The translations under genes were made by a program, and so were the position numbers. 64,000 nucleotides of DNA from Kingdonia uniflora (taxonomy: Eukaryota > Streptophyta > Magnoliopsida > Ranunculales > Circaeasteraceae). The first letter of the stretch is position 1. Every line of letters starts with the position of its first letter. The DNA is taken from the NCBI GenBank assembly GCA_014058105.1, contig JACGCM010001684.1, forward strand, positions 62,001 to 126,000, given 5' to 3'. Of this stretch, positions 32,913 to 44,074 are shown piece after piece. The notes beneath the pieces are model-generated. The model was not told the origin of the DNA. It saw only the letters and a list, made by a program, of their open reading frames with translations, and did no database searches.

Positions 32913-32914
32913 AA

Positions 32915-33524
32915 TGTAATGGCCTATTTCCGTTAGCTCAAAATGGCTTGGTATTAGCTCTTTTACCATTGTACCTGTGACAAAAACTAATGTAAAGCAA
33001 GAAAATGATACAGGTGATTTAGCGTGGATAACCTTTGAATAGGTAAAAAGCTATGACCTCAAGTTTAGGGTTTTCGCAATAGTAACTTTTATTGCTTGAG
33101 GTTTATATCTTATTACAAGTGATCTCACGAACTTGAAATGTTTGATTTTGTAAATAAGAAGTTTTTCTTTGTGGTTTTTTTTTTGTTTCTATCTCTTCTT
33201 AAACTTTTTCTTTTTATAGGTCTCACCCGTAGCTCGTTATCATGCTAAAGCACATTCTCCGAACAATGAGGTAGGTGGTGGTTGACTGAGTAACTGTTGA
33301 GTTTGTGGGAGACATGTATCTTTGACTTATTCATATTCTTTTGTTATGCTCGATCCACATTCTTCATCAGTTTGTGGGTTAGTTGGCACTGTTGACTGTT
33401 CAATTTCACATGTAAAATGCGTGAGCCTGATATGGAAGTGTTCGAATTGGAGGTAGTTCGAATTGGAGGTAGCTCAAATTATAGGCAGTTTGAATTGGGT
33501 TAGGTTGAGGGATAGGTCCCTACA
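32915..33524 (-). repeat. 5' LTR of element A
   Basis: About 610 bp. On the minus strand it begins TGTAGGGACC and ends ATTACA before the primer site. A CCTATAAAAAG box on the minus strand (about 33,211-33,220) is the likely promoter TATA box. It aligns along its length with the LTRs of B (35,026-35,641) and D. The start and end are set by homology between the copies. Confidence 0.8.
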
Positions 33525-35025
33525 GTTCTTCTATGATTCTCAACTTTGTCTTTAAAATAAACTTAAGGAGAATGATGCTTTAGTCAGTATGATAGTTGTT
33601 AGGTTTGGAAATATTCTTGACAAGTACAATTTTTTCATATAAGGTTACAAAAAATTGACTACCTTACCAAATATTAGAAACTGTAATTTTGTTATAAAAT
33701 CTCAAGCAATAGGTGCACGACAGTATATAAAGCTAACTTAAGATAATGTTGCAGGAATTGTGTCAGGTGGAGATGAAGAAACTGTTGGTAAAAATATTGT
33801 TGTTCACCCTGATGGAAAAGAAAAGTAATTTATATCAGAGAATTGTGGCTATTATGACCTTTTACATTATCCTTTATAACTTTCTTTATGGAACTTAAGG
33901 ATTAGATAGAACACTCTTAAACAAAGATAGAACAAAAAAAATAGTCCGTGCTTATTATGCATATTTGTTACAAGTACGTCATGGGTATAACTCTCTTATA
34001 CATAGAGGTGGACGTTTGTTTCGACAATACCTAGTAGGTCAGTGTATTTAAATAAAAAATGGTAACCTGCAATGGTATTGAAATTATCAAAAAGAGATGC
34101 GGACTGATTTGTATTAGGAAATACATGATTCTTTTGAATCTGGTAAAACCTCAGGCAAAAATGTAGGGAAACGAATTATATTGTCATCTTCTTTCAATGC
34201 CAGTCCTCGTGATATGTTCTAGAGATATCAGGATGCAATGGTACTTATCCAAAAATATGGTAAGCCAGACTTAATCATAATCATATCTTGTAACCCAATG
34301 TCATCAGAACTACAAAATGCTTTAGGTCGAGTTCAACAAGCTCAAGATCACCCAAATTTAGTTTCTCGTTTGTATCGAGCTAGGTTTAAAAGATTTAAAG
34401 CTGATATCGTCAATGGTTATGTACTTGGTAAGGTTAAAGCCTACGTATATGTTATTGAATTTCAGAAAAGGGGTAACCCACATGTACATATGTTTGTAAT
34501 CCTTCATAAAGAAGATCGATTAAAAAGTTATGATGAATAGGATTAAGTTGTTAGAGCTGAATTTCCAAATGAAAATGAAGAACCTGATCTATTTGAGATA
34601 GTTAGAAAGCATATGGCCCATGGACCTTGTGGTGAGATGAATTTCAAATTAGCATGTGTAAAAGATGAGCCATGTAAGAAAGGTTACCTTAAGGGATATG
34701 CTGAGCATACGATCTAAGGAAATAACTCATACCCTATTTATTAAAAATAAAAGATGGAAGAATCTATACAGGTTTACACTTTAGGGAAAAAGATGGTGGA
34801 TAAATGCATAAGTAGTTCCTTATAATGCATATTTACTTTAAAAATATGATTGTCACATAAATGTAGAATTATGCAGCAGTATTAAGTGCGTTAAGTATTT
34901 ATACAAATATGTATATAAAGGGCTTGATCGCGTTTCTATGGAAATTAATCCAGAAGCCGAGGTTGATTAAATAAAACAATTTATAGATGCAAGGTGGATA
35001 TCTCCACCCAAAGCTGCTTGGAGGT
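33525..35025 (+). pseudogene. Helitron Rep (HUH) N-terminal fragment
   Basis: Helitrons transpose by rolling circles using a Rep-helicase protein. Plus-strand reading matches the Helitron-like N-terminal and Rep domains in order: VAGIVSGGDEETVGKNIVVH (about 33,750), RAYYAYLLQVRHG and LIHRGGRLFRQYLV (33,950-34,040), GKRIILSSSFNASPRDMF (34,168-34,220), YQDAMVLIQKYGKPDLIIII, then FQKRGNPHVHMFVILHKEDR, whose HVH is the two-histidine metal site. After that come HMAHGPCGEMN, CKKGYLKGYAEHT, IKCVKYLYKYVYKG-like and ARWISPPKAAWRL. It ends exactly where element B's LTR begins (35,026). The catalytic tyrosines and helicase are missing; stops are scattered (33,828, 34,116, 34,540, 34,717). Both borders are gypsy LTR ends. 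Confidence 0.85.
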
Positions 35026-35641
35026 TGTAAGGGCTTATTTTTCAATCTTACCAAAAATTGAGCTATCCCCAATTCGAATTACCCCCATATCAGACTCACG
35101 CATTCTCCATATGACTTTACAGTCAACATTGCCACATACTCCACGAACTGATGAAGAACGTGGGTCGAGCTTAAACCGAAAAACTTGAGCAAGTCAAAAC
35201 CACCTGTTTCTCACAAACTCAATAGTTACTCAGTCAACAGCCACTAACCACATTGTTCGGAGGACATGCTCCAGCACGATAAAAAACTGCGGAAGAGGCC
35301 AATATAAAGAAAATGTTCTAGAAGAGACAAAGACCAGGAAAAGATATGAGAAATCACCAAGTAGACTATATCTTCTAAAATTCTCCACACTCCAAACTTC
35401 TTGCTCACGAGATCAAATATTTCTAAGCCTAAAAATAACTTGCAATAAGATATCATCAACCTCAAACAATAAAAGTCACTATTACAAAACCCTCATCACA
35501 AGGTCGTGGTTCTTAATCTATTCAAAGGTTTTTCACGCTAAATACTTGTGTCATTTCTTATTTACTAGATTGCAGTCGTAGGTACATTGGTGTAAGGATA
35601 AATTCCAGGCCACGTCAAGCTCACAGAATTTGGCCATTACA
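35026..35641 (+). repeat. 5' LTR of element B
   Basis: 616 bp, starting TGTAAGGGCT and ending CCATTACA. The start is fixed twice over: Helitron coding sequence runs up to 35,025, and homology with the inverted LTR of element A begins at 35,026. Shared blocks include CCAATTCGAA, CATATCAG-CTCACGCATT and AACTGATGAAGAA. Confidence 0.85.
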
Positions 35642-35643
35642 TT

Positions 35644-35661
35644 TGGTATCGTCTGTGGGAA
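35644..35661 (+). other. Primer-binding site of element B
   Basis: TGGTATCGTCTGTGGGAA follows the LTR end after two T residues. It is the same position and near-identical sequence as in the other family members. Confidence 0.7.
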
Positions 35662-35719
35662 AAAAGTTCTTTCTACGGTATCCTAAGACATTCAATTACT
35701 CTACTACAACATTTCAATC

Positions 35720-37448
35720 ATGGTCACATCCAGGCGACCAACTACCAGAGTTCAACTCAATCTCTCAATCGAGCCAGAACAGCTTTCAGAGCTCCAAGTG
35801 AATCTCAACATTAAAACAGAGAAGCGCAACAAGCTCAAACAATAATTAATTTGCGACCGAGAGCTCCGTGAGAAAGAGCTCGAGGCCGAATGACAAGATC
35901 GTTTGGCAGCGCTCAAAAGACACAAGGATTAATTGACAGCAATACAGATTGCCTTGCAAGTTCTGTAAAACATTCAGCAGGCTCCTCTGACATGAGATCG
36001 TGATCAGGTTCCAGAAGCCTCCCGAATTTTTGTGTGGGAAAGATTGGGACCTTCAGGTGCCACCATCAAGGTGATTTCCAGACATATTCAGAATGAACCT
36101 CGACCTTCCATTCATTTGGGGGGGGGGGAAATTTAATCAGAAAGCAACCGAAGTCACCGATGTTCTATCCGTTAAGAGGAAGAACAGAGACCTTCGCCTT
36201 GAGTTCCAGTACAAGATCGTTTAAGTGAAGGTATCGATACTCATAATCCCCAATGTCCTTGTCAAACCGCTCAACCAATCGGTCACTATGCCACACAAGA
36301 GCATATGGACCAGCTTATTAACGAGTTGATCGAAGCGCAAGTTCTGGGCACTACCGACGATCATACCAAGATACAAGGAAGTCTAATTGCCAAAGAACTA
36401 TTCGATATGGATATTCCAAAAGGTTTCCATACTCTGAAAATTTGCTAAAATAAGGGTACCGATCCAAAGGAGCACATTCAGCGATACCGTGATTCATTGG
36501 GGCTGCACTCTAATCTCAACCATATTCTCTGCCGACTGTTCGCCACAAGTCTGTAGGAGGAACCACTCTCCTGGTTCCATTCTCTACCTGATAACTCCAT
36601 ATACACATCTGACCAACAAAAGAAAAAATTCATCAAGACATATACTTACAACTGAGACAAAGAAGAAAATTTGTATTCTCTTATCACTCTCAAATAATTC
36701 AATGGAGAGAAGCTCGAGGCATTTGCAGAGATGTTCTTGGAGCTCACGCAAAAAGTGAATAATCTTTATTAGAAAACCACTGCTACTTCTTTCACCAACG
36801 CACTCTAGCTGGACTGCAAAGCCAAGGAGTACCTCTTTCTTAACAAACCTGCGACCTTGGGGGATATGATCACCAAGGTCAATAGTTACATCGACCTGGA
36901 AAGAATGATGTCTAAAAGGTATAAATCAACTAAATCCGTCCTTACCACGAAAGGTCCCTTTACAGATTAAAATGCAGAACCTAAGGCGGACCAGGGTGAC
37001 AAAAAATGTGCTAAAGGAAACACTGGCAACCCTCGAAAAAGCAGACCACAAGTCAAACCAGTCCTCCCAAAGATGAATGTTTGAATCTCCACAATTTTCC
37101 ATTGCTCACAAAGGATAAGCTCAATCATCTCTCTCAACCATTGAGAGCCGACCGTACTGCATGTACCATAAGGTAAAACATCATTCTGCTGACAATTGTT
37201 ATACTTTACAGAGGTTGCTCGAATACATTTTCAAGGAGGGATGGATGCTCGAATATATTATCGACCTGGAATCATCCAAGGATGGCAGCAATAAGAAGCA
37301 GTTTGAAGTTGTCCCAGTCAAAGATCAAGCTGAGGAGAAGCATCTTTACCATATGCGCAACAACAACATGATCAAGATTAATCAGATAACCAACTCTAAT
37401 AGATTAAAGCGTAGGAGATTGTCAAAATGCTACGATCTCATACCATAA
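35720..37448 (+). pseudogene. gag of element B
   Basis: It starts with MVTSRRPTTRVQLNLSIEPE at 35,720, followed by a charged coiled-coil-like stretch, then the gag core: DMDIPKGFHT, KGTDPKEHIQRYRDSLGLHS, LNHILCRLFATSL, WFHSLPDNSIYT, KEENLYSLITLK, KAKEYLFLNKPATLGDMITK and SYIDLERMMSKRYKS. A Cys/His motif (YHKVKHHSADNC at about 37,161) precedes LLEYIFKEGWMLEYIIDLES. At least ten in-frame stops and several slips interrupt it, and there is a run of ten G at 36,119-36,128. Gag assembles the particle; this copy cannot. Confidence 0.75.
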
Positions 37449-37475
37449 GATAAAGAAGCCAAACTTCTGCCTAAG

Positions 37476-37989
37476 TTGAGCAATCGTCGGCTCGGAATAT
37501 CATTTGATGATTGCGATACTAGCCATGTCAAATTTCTATATCATGATACGTTAGTCATAATGCTCAAGATGACAAATTTTGTTATGCACACAATGATGAT
37601 CGATACATGCAGCGGTATTGTGATCCTCTTTTCAGAGCACTATCGAACAAATAGGATTGGCCGATCAAGTTACTCAAAGCGACACCAATATTTGTGGATT
37701 CAATGGTTCTAAAGAAGAGCGAGTAGGGAAGATCATCTTACCTATTGCCGCAGAACCAGCCACCATCGACGTTGACTTATATGTGATTAACGCAAAATCT
37801 CGTTATCTCAGAATTATGGGCCGTTGTTGGATTCATAATATGGAAGCAATAACTTCTACCTATTTTCAAGCACTCCGCTTCAAATACGACGATGATATCT
37901 ATGAAATACGGGGCAGTCAAAATCTTTCTCGAGCTTGCAAAAATACCGTCTCTACAATTCTAGATACCTCTGACAAATATGTTGTATAA
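37476..37989 (+). pseudogene. Aspartic protease region of element B
   Basis: This region reads RRLGISFDDCDTSHVKFLYH, then NFVMHTMMIDTCSGIVILF, where DTCSG corresponds to the D-T-G-S-G protease site (element C keeps DTGSG). After a frame change it reads ADQVTQSDTNICGFNGSKEE, RVGKIILPIAAEPATIDVDL and LRIMGRCWIHNMEAITSTYF, the conserved C-terminal half seen in A, C and D. The active-site glycine is replaced and the frame is broken near 37,650. Confidence 0.65.
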
Positions 37990-38229
37990 CAATTACAACA
38001 AACTGATCACCCCGATGATCAACCTTCCATAGAGAAGCCCACCGAATGCATCGACATTGATGGACCAAGCAGAGGTACTTTCATCGGTACTAAGCTGGTT
38101 CAACATGAAAAAGATACTCACACTCAGTTCTTACGACTAAATAGAGATATTTTTGCATGGTCTTTCAAAAAAATGTTTGGGGTCGATCCAATCAAGGTAT
38201 GTCACAAATTGGCAATTAACATCAACGCC

Positions 38230-39535
38230 ACCACAGTCAAACAGAAATAGTGACGCCTATCACTACGACTTCGAGATGAAGTTAAGATGGAGATCGAGAA
38301 ATTGATCAAAGTTGGATTCATTCAGGAAGCCAAGTATCCAGATTGGATATCCAACATCGTTGCTATCCCAAAGAAAAATAGAAAGGTCCACGTTTGTGTA
38401 GATTTTAACAATCTCTGCAAATATACTCTAAAGGATAGTTTTCCTCTTCCCAACATTCATCATATCCTGGATTCCACACCAGGTCATGAACTCCTATCTA
38501 AGATGGACGCTACTTTAGGATATAATCAGATTCCATTCTTGGATGAAGATCAAGAAATGGCCACTTTCATTACTGAAAGATGACTTTATTGCTACAAAAT
38601 CATGCCCTTCGGACTCAAAAATAACGATGCAACTTATCAACAATTGATGACTGCTATGTTCAAAGCACTTCAGATCACATTTCAGATCTCAACATAATTT
38701 TTAGCATACTTTAATCTTACAGGATGCGTCTCAATCCCGATAAATTTCAATTCGGAGTACATTTAGGTCGATTTCTTGGCTACCTCATCAACAAAAAGGG
38801 GATTGAGGCTGATCTAGATTAGATTTGGGCTCTCCTCGACATGCCATCTCCAAAGATAATAAAAGACGCTCAGGAACTTGCCGGCAAGATTGTCGCTATC
38901 AACCGTTTCATTTTGTTTCAAAATCATCAGACCGCTGTCGTTGGCTTTTCCAACTACTTTGCGGTTGTACCATACGAGGAAAAGTTGAGCCAAATACAGG
39001 GGTTCAATGGACATCAGAATGCAAGGCAGCATTTCAATATCTTAAAACCTATTTGAGGAAGTTTCCCATCATGAGCACCCCAATAGATAATGTGGAACTG
39101 ATTATCTACCTCGCAGTTACAGATACTTCACTAAGGTCGGTTCTCATTCGACTTGAAGGGAAAATTGAGAAGCTAGTCTACTTCATCAGCAAAACCCTCA
39201 CTCCAGCAGAAATGAGGTACTCTAAAATCGAGAAACTTCATCTCACTCTTCTTTATACGTCACAAAAGCTCAAACACTACTTCCAAGCTCATTCAGTCAA
39301 AGTCATGATGAACTACCCACTTTAGGAAGTTTTATACAAGAAAGGAAAATCAAGAAGAGTACAGCAATGGTCAGTCAGCTTGGGAAAACATGATATCAAG
39401 TTTGAACAATGCCATTCAGAAAAAGGGCAGGCTGTGGCCGATTTCCTTGTAGATTTTCTAGTGAAAGATCCTAGGTGGGAGGAGTACAATCCTGACCTTT
39501 CAGAAGAAGTTACAGAAGATCCACCCCCCAAAACA
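38230..39535 (+). pseudogene. RT and RNase H of element B, RT active site deleted
   Basis: RT reads EIEKLIKVGFIQEAKYPDWI, IPKKNRKVHVCVDFNNL, DSFPLPNIHHILDSTPGHEL, KMDATLGYNQIPFLDEDQE, then TAMFKALQ. There the sequence jumps straight to the equivalent of HILDL-TIF-ILRSYRM, so the segment holding the Y-x-DD box in C and D is missing (about 38,660-38,670). RNase H follows with VELIIYLAVTDTSLRSVLIR, YFISKTLTPAEMRYSKIEK and KGQAVADFLVDF (to about 39,450). Stops occur at 38,581, 38,696 and 39,325. RT copies RNA into DNA and RNase H removes the RNA. Confidence 0.8.
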
Positions 39536-39539
39536 TTTA

Positions 39540-40110
39540 ACAAGTGAGTTGAATGGATTACAAGGATGGGGTAGAAACTTCTTACAGATGGATCAGCAGG
39601 ACCCGTAGGTTCTGGAATTGGAATCGTACTAATTACTCTTTCTAACAGAAAAATTGAGAAATCAATTTGCCTGGACTTTGTGGACCCAAATAATGACTCG
39701 AGCTCTCCCTCGAGCTCGGCATCCCTAAACTCTTCGTTTACACAGATTCATTACTCATCATCTACCATTTCTCAGAGCAATACAAGAAGAATGGCAAGAT
39801 GATCGAATACGCAACCCTCATTGCAGATAGTATGAGCAAGTTTGCACAAGTAACTCTCGATTATCTTCCTCAAGGAAAAAATAGACACGCCAATTCCTTG
39901 GCATATCTAGCTGGTGTTTTGTGTACAAAAGCTCGATATCTCCAGATCGAAGTGATTTCAACCCCCAACATTGATCGTATTTTTGAATGCACGATCAACA
40001 CTAGGGGCAAAAAAGGGAGAGATGACAATTGGCGAAAGCCTTTCTTAGTTTATCTCGGTATGAACAACAAATGCAAAAGACTACTTCCAGCAGATCTGAA
40101 GAAATGCTGA
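39540..40110 (+). pseudogene. Second (Tat-type) RNase H of element B
   Basis: This second RNase H-like domain, typical of the Tat branch, starts LLTDGSAGPVGSGIGIVL (39,580), with the first Asp of the site, continues through IEYATLIADSMSKFAQVTL and DYLPQGKNRHANSLAYLAGV, and ends with RKPFLVYLGMNN. A short stretch containing EAL-type sequence near 39,690 is damaged. The domain lies between RNase H and integrase. Confidence 0.75.
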
Positions 40111-40119
40111 CAGCTGATA

Positions 40120-41280
40120 GATAACTCGAAGCACTGCACCAATCAAAACGGCACCATGTACCGCCGTTCAGTCACGGGGCCTTGCCTTTAATGCCTCTCC
40201 AAATAGAAAGTGGACGAGATGCTCCACGATTTTCATGAAGGGACTCATGGCTCTCATGCTGTAGGTCGATCGCTAGCAAACAGAGCCATTACACAAGGAG
40301 TATTATGGCCCAGCATGCGCAAGCAATCAGAAGAGTACTCACACAAATGTGATGTATGTCAGCGACATGGAAAGATAATATGCGCCCCTCCGCTTGAACT
40401 CCATGCAGGAAAAGTGTTTTGGCTATTCAAAAGATGGACACTCGATCTCGTCGGCAAATTTCTTAATTTTTTAGGTAACTGCCACAACCTCCTCATAGCT
40501 GCCGATTATTTTTCAAAATAGGTAGAAGTAGTTCCACTCTATCAAACAAGAGAAGAAGATGTCATTTCTTTTATCTGAGAACACATCATCACTCAGTTTG
40601 GGTGCCTCCACCTAATTCGTATCAATAATAGGCCCTAATTTGTTAGAGAAAAGGTCGTAGCTTTCCTTAACCAACACAACACCATTCTCTCACCATCTAA
40701 TCCCTCCTACCCTCAAGACAATGGCCATTCCAAAATCACCAACAAAACAATTGCAGATGGGCTAAAAAAAGGCTACACTCTCAAAAAAAGGAAATTGGGT
40801 TTGCGAACTCCATCATATCTAATGGGCATATCGTACCACTCCACGATTGTCGATAGGCTGCACCCCTTTCCTCCTTGCCTATGGCACTAAGGCCGTCATC
40901 CGTTCTGAATAACATCACCCAGTCAAAAATTACGAGCTAACTGACGAGGAAAATGAGTTTGAATTGGCCTGCAACCTCAATTAGATCGATGAAACCAGGA
41001 AGCACGCCATCGCTAACCTAGGTCGATATCACCATATCCTAGCAAGTCCGTAAAACAAATGAGTTAGAAGCCATACTTTCAAAATCAATGATCTCGTCCT
41101 CAAAGAAATACCTCAACACCGCAAAGAGTCACATGCCGGGAAACTAGCAGATAATTGGGATGGTCCATTCCTTATCCAGGTCTCTTAGGCCAATGATCAT
41201 ATTACATCATGACAGAAGAGGGCATCCACATATTGAAACCTTGTAATACTAGGCGACTGAAGCAATATTATCGTTAGGTC
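40120..41280 (+). pseudogene. Integrase of element B, catalytic residues altered
   Basis: The zinc region has HDFHEGTHGSHAVGRSLANR and CDVCQRHGK (H-H-C-C). In the core, LDLVGKFLNF keeps the first Asp. The second position reads RINNRPQF-like (Asn in place of the expected Asp), and the region of the last acidic residue reads GHSKITNK (Lys in place of Glu). The C-terminal part NDLVLKEIPQHRKESHAGKL to about 41,270 is readable with stops. Compared with element C, which keeps IDNGPQF and AEITN, this copy has lost its chemistry. Integrase would join the cDNA to the genome. Confidence 0.75.
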
Positions 41281-41336
41281 CCTCACTACTCCATATCAGT
41301 TTCTCGTTTTTTATTTAAAAGTGAAATTTCTATCTC

Positions 41337-42757
41337 TGTCACGCCCCAAAATCAAGTAATCGGCAGCTAGACCAATTACTGAGATTCGAGGATGTGCAGG
41401 TCAGGGAATCCAAAGACTCACCCCATGGACAACCGAGCCGTAGACAAATTCTGGATCAGTCATTCACAATAGTATCACAATAGAGTAATAAGGAAAAATA
41501 GAAACAGCGGAAGACTAAGATAACAATATCTAAATGTAAGATTCTACAAACCTCTATGTAGCAATCCCAACTGCAATAACTGGAGAATGAGCCTCCAGCT
41601 CAGCTCCCCAATGATCACCACAATAGTAACTAAAACTTGAAACAACCTGCCACAGAAAGGGGATACGAGAGTGAGCAAACAACGAACTCACCAACTCCCA
41701 AGAATAGCTAAACGATTATACTAACCAATGAGATGGATATAAATACTAATGATAATAAGATAAAAAGATATCTATCGATAAACAACATATATATATATAA
41801 ATATATATATAGGATGCCTAAAAGGTATCTAATAGGTACATAACTAGTCTAATGATTATATGTAAATATACTATAATTATACATACACATCTCGAGCAAA
41901 GGAGCGCTAAGACTATAACTACACTCCAGTCCCAAGGACTACTAATTACACTCTAATCACTACTGTGGCCCGCAGCGCCACAAGCGACAAACCTACCAGA
42001 AATACAATCACACACAAGGGTAAACAACCCTCGGCCAACAATAACCCAACCGGGTTATCCAAACCCGAACAAGGCACAACCCCGAAGCTATCACAAGCTA
42101 AGCGAGATCGCCCATAACCAGATACCAGCCTAATGCTCACAGCAACCAACCGGACTAATTAACCTAATAAATTACTTGGATACAGAAGATGGAAGAATAA
42201 ATATAGAGAGGAGAGGAATCAATCTAGAAGGAAGATGAATCTAATTAAACTGCAAATCAATTAGGAGAATAGGAATTTAATAAGCGGAGAAGAATATGAG
42301 GATCTAGGATAATCCCATATTATTCCAATGCAATGATATGTTTTGATGAAGATATGATGGAATGAGATAATCTTATGATTATCACAAGAGCATAAAATTC
42401 AATTTTAAACATAATACAGAAAAGGTTAAGGATTTCTATCAGAGGAACCTACGAATAAGGAAGTATGCAGAGATGCAATGATATGTTTGATGATAATGAT
42501 GATGCAGAATGATTTAGCGATGTCAACACAAAGGGCTAGACCCCATGACTAAAGTAGGCTAACAACTACCAAAATGGGTTTACCTTACCGGATACTGTTG
42601 GATATAAGGGCACGATGTACTGCACTAGCTCGACCAGACTAAAGGAAATTACCTCAATCATTTAAATCCCACAGAGCCAACATCCAAACTATATATACAT
42701 TCCAAAGCATTTTAACCTCCCGGATAGATAATACTGACTCATACCATCCCACACTGT
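41337..42757 (-). repeat. Partial LTR E1 (chromovirus-type), minus orientation
   Basis: Reading the minus strand it ends GATTTTGGGGCGTGACA, the common 3' end of Tekay/Del-type gypsy LTRs. The outer part aligns with the LTR at 48,704-50,078 in the opposite direction (shared CTAGACCAATTACT, GATGTGCAGGTC, CATACC-TCCCACACT). It contains an (AT)n run at about 41,790-41,815. It is cut at about 42,757 by the truncated integrase end of element C, so the 5' half of the LTR is missing. Confidence 0.65.
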
Positions 42758-44074
42758 TCGATAAGCCCATAAGATGTGAGGTAATTCACATATCCAGTTG
42801 TCCTTCTTCTGTAACATAAGGCACTTTTTGAGACCATCTACGATGATCTTGTTTGTGATCTCTGCCTATCTGTTTCCCTGGGGGTAGTGCGGGTTTGATG
42901 GAGAATGGACTATGTTGTGCTTGTTGAGAAATGCTACGACCTTGGCTCCAACAAACTGAGGACCATTATCGATACCAATCAAATGTGGACAACTAAATCT
43001 TGTGATGATATGCTGCCAAATGAAAGAAATGACCTCTTCTTCTCAAGTTCTGTATAGAGGAATTGCTTTGACCCATTTAGTGAAGTAATCCGTGACAACA
43101 AAGAAAATTTTCCTATTACCCAGAGAATTGAGGAATTCACCAACTAGATCAAGTGCCCATCGCTTGAACGGCCAGTACACCTTACTGGCATAGAGTTCGA
43201 GGGCAGGGGCCCGAATTTGATTTCTATGACGCTGACATGTATCCCATTTCCATGAGTATTTTTCAGCTTGCTTCTGCATCCCTGGCAAGAACACTCCTTG
43301 GGTAATAGCTCTGTTAGCAAGAGCTCTTCCTTCGGTATGGGATCCGCAGATTCCTTCATGTAGATCTCGAAGCATCTTGTCGGCAAGTTCCTTAGAGAGG
43401 CACTTAAGGTATGGACCTGTAATTGAGCGTTTGTAGATATTGCCGTTTGGTTGGACTGTGTAGTGCTTTAAATTTTCGATAATGTGTCTGCGCTGCTGTG
43501 GATCATTTGGAAGTGGCTCATTGTATGAGTTATCAAGACTGAGATAAGTAATGAATGGTTTCCTCCAATCATCTTCCACCATCTCATCGCCCCCAGTGAT
43601 AATCGCATATACTGTAGTACGATTAATATTGGGGCAAGAAATAACTTCGATTTGAAGATGTCTTGATTCTGTACCCAATACTCCGACTAAGTAAGCCAAG
43701 GAGTCAGCGTGGCAATTCTCTCGTCGAGGGAGGTATTCGAGCGTAGCTTTGTAAAATTTGTTTAGCTTTTCTGCAACCAGAGCTGCATAATCGACTATGA
43801 TCTCATTCTTCTTGTAAAGTTCTGAGTAGTGATGAACGATTAGAAAAGAGTCTGTGTAAGCCGAGATTTCAGTGATTCCGAGTTCGAGGGTCATGTCTAC
43901 ACCATGAATAAGTGCCTCATACTCTGTAACATTGTTCGAGGCTTCGAAGTCGAGACGGATGAATTTCTTGATTTTGTCGTTAGAAGATGTAATGAGAATG
44001 ATCCCAATTCCTGACCCTGCAGCAGGTCCTGCTGAACCATCGGTGAGGAGCCTCCACCTTTTTGAGATATCCAT
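42758..44074 (-). pseudogene. Second RNase H and integrase of element C (3' end missing)
   Basis: An open frame of 343 codons (43,043-44,074) reads LLTDGSAGPAAGSGIGIILI, VTEYEALIHGVDMTLELGI and YTDSFLIVHHYSE (the Tat RNase H with its D-E-D residues in place). The integrase zinc region follows (LHEGICGSHTEGRALANRAI, CQRHRNQI), then the first core Asp in WALDLVGEFLNSLG. Beyond a stop at 43,043 the core continues with GIDNGPQF (42,957-42,980) and, after an in-frame TAG, AEITN, so both remaining acidic residues are still readable. The frame ends at the break at 42,757. It overlaps the upstream RT/RNase H frame by 178 bases because of a one-base slip near 44,050. Confidence 0.85.

Larger units (their letters stand above)
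27355..33524 (-). mobile_element. Tat-lineage Ty3/gypsy element A, 3'-truncated
   Basis: Minus-strand order from the right: LTR 32,915-33,524, primer site, gag, protease, RT, RNase H, second RNase H, then integrase up to about 27,355. The second RNase H between the first one and integrase marks the Tat branch (Ogre/Retand-type). No 3' LTR follows integrase; sequence at 27,340 becomes unrelated. Coding regions are full of stops. The right edge abuts a Helitron fragment without a gap. Confidence 0.8.
35026..41336 (+). mobile_element. Tat-lineage Ty3/gypsy element B, 3'-truncated
   Basis: Plus-strand order: LTR, primer site, gag, protease, RT, RNase H, second RNase H, integrase, ending about 60 bases after the integrase C-terminus where an unrelated LTR (41,337) begins. 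There is no 3' LTR. It is inserted inside the Helitron reading frame. It points away from element A, so the two 5' LTRs face each other across 1.5 kb. Confidence 0.85.

Noticed and set aside
36119..36128. Run of ten G as a regulatory quadruplex
   Set aside because: A single homopolymer inside decayed gag; it could equally be replication slippage or a sequencing error.
38825..39325. First third of a 166-codon frame read as a new protein
   Set aside because: Only its later part (from about 39,060) matches RNase H; the beginning is RT-connection sequence read out of frame.
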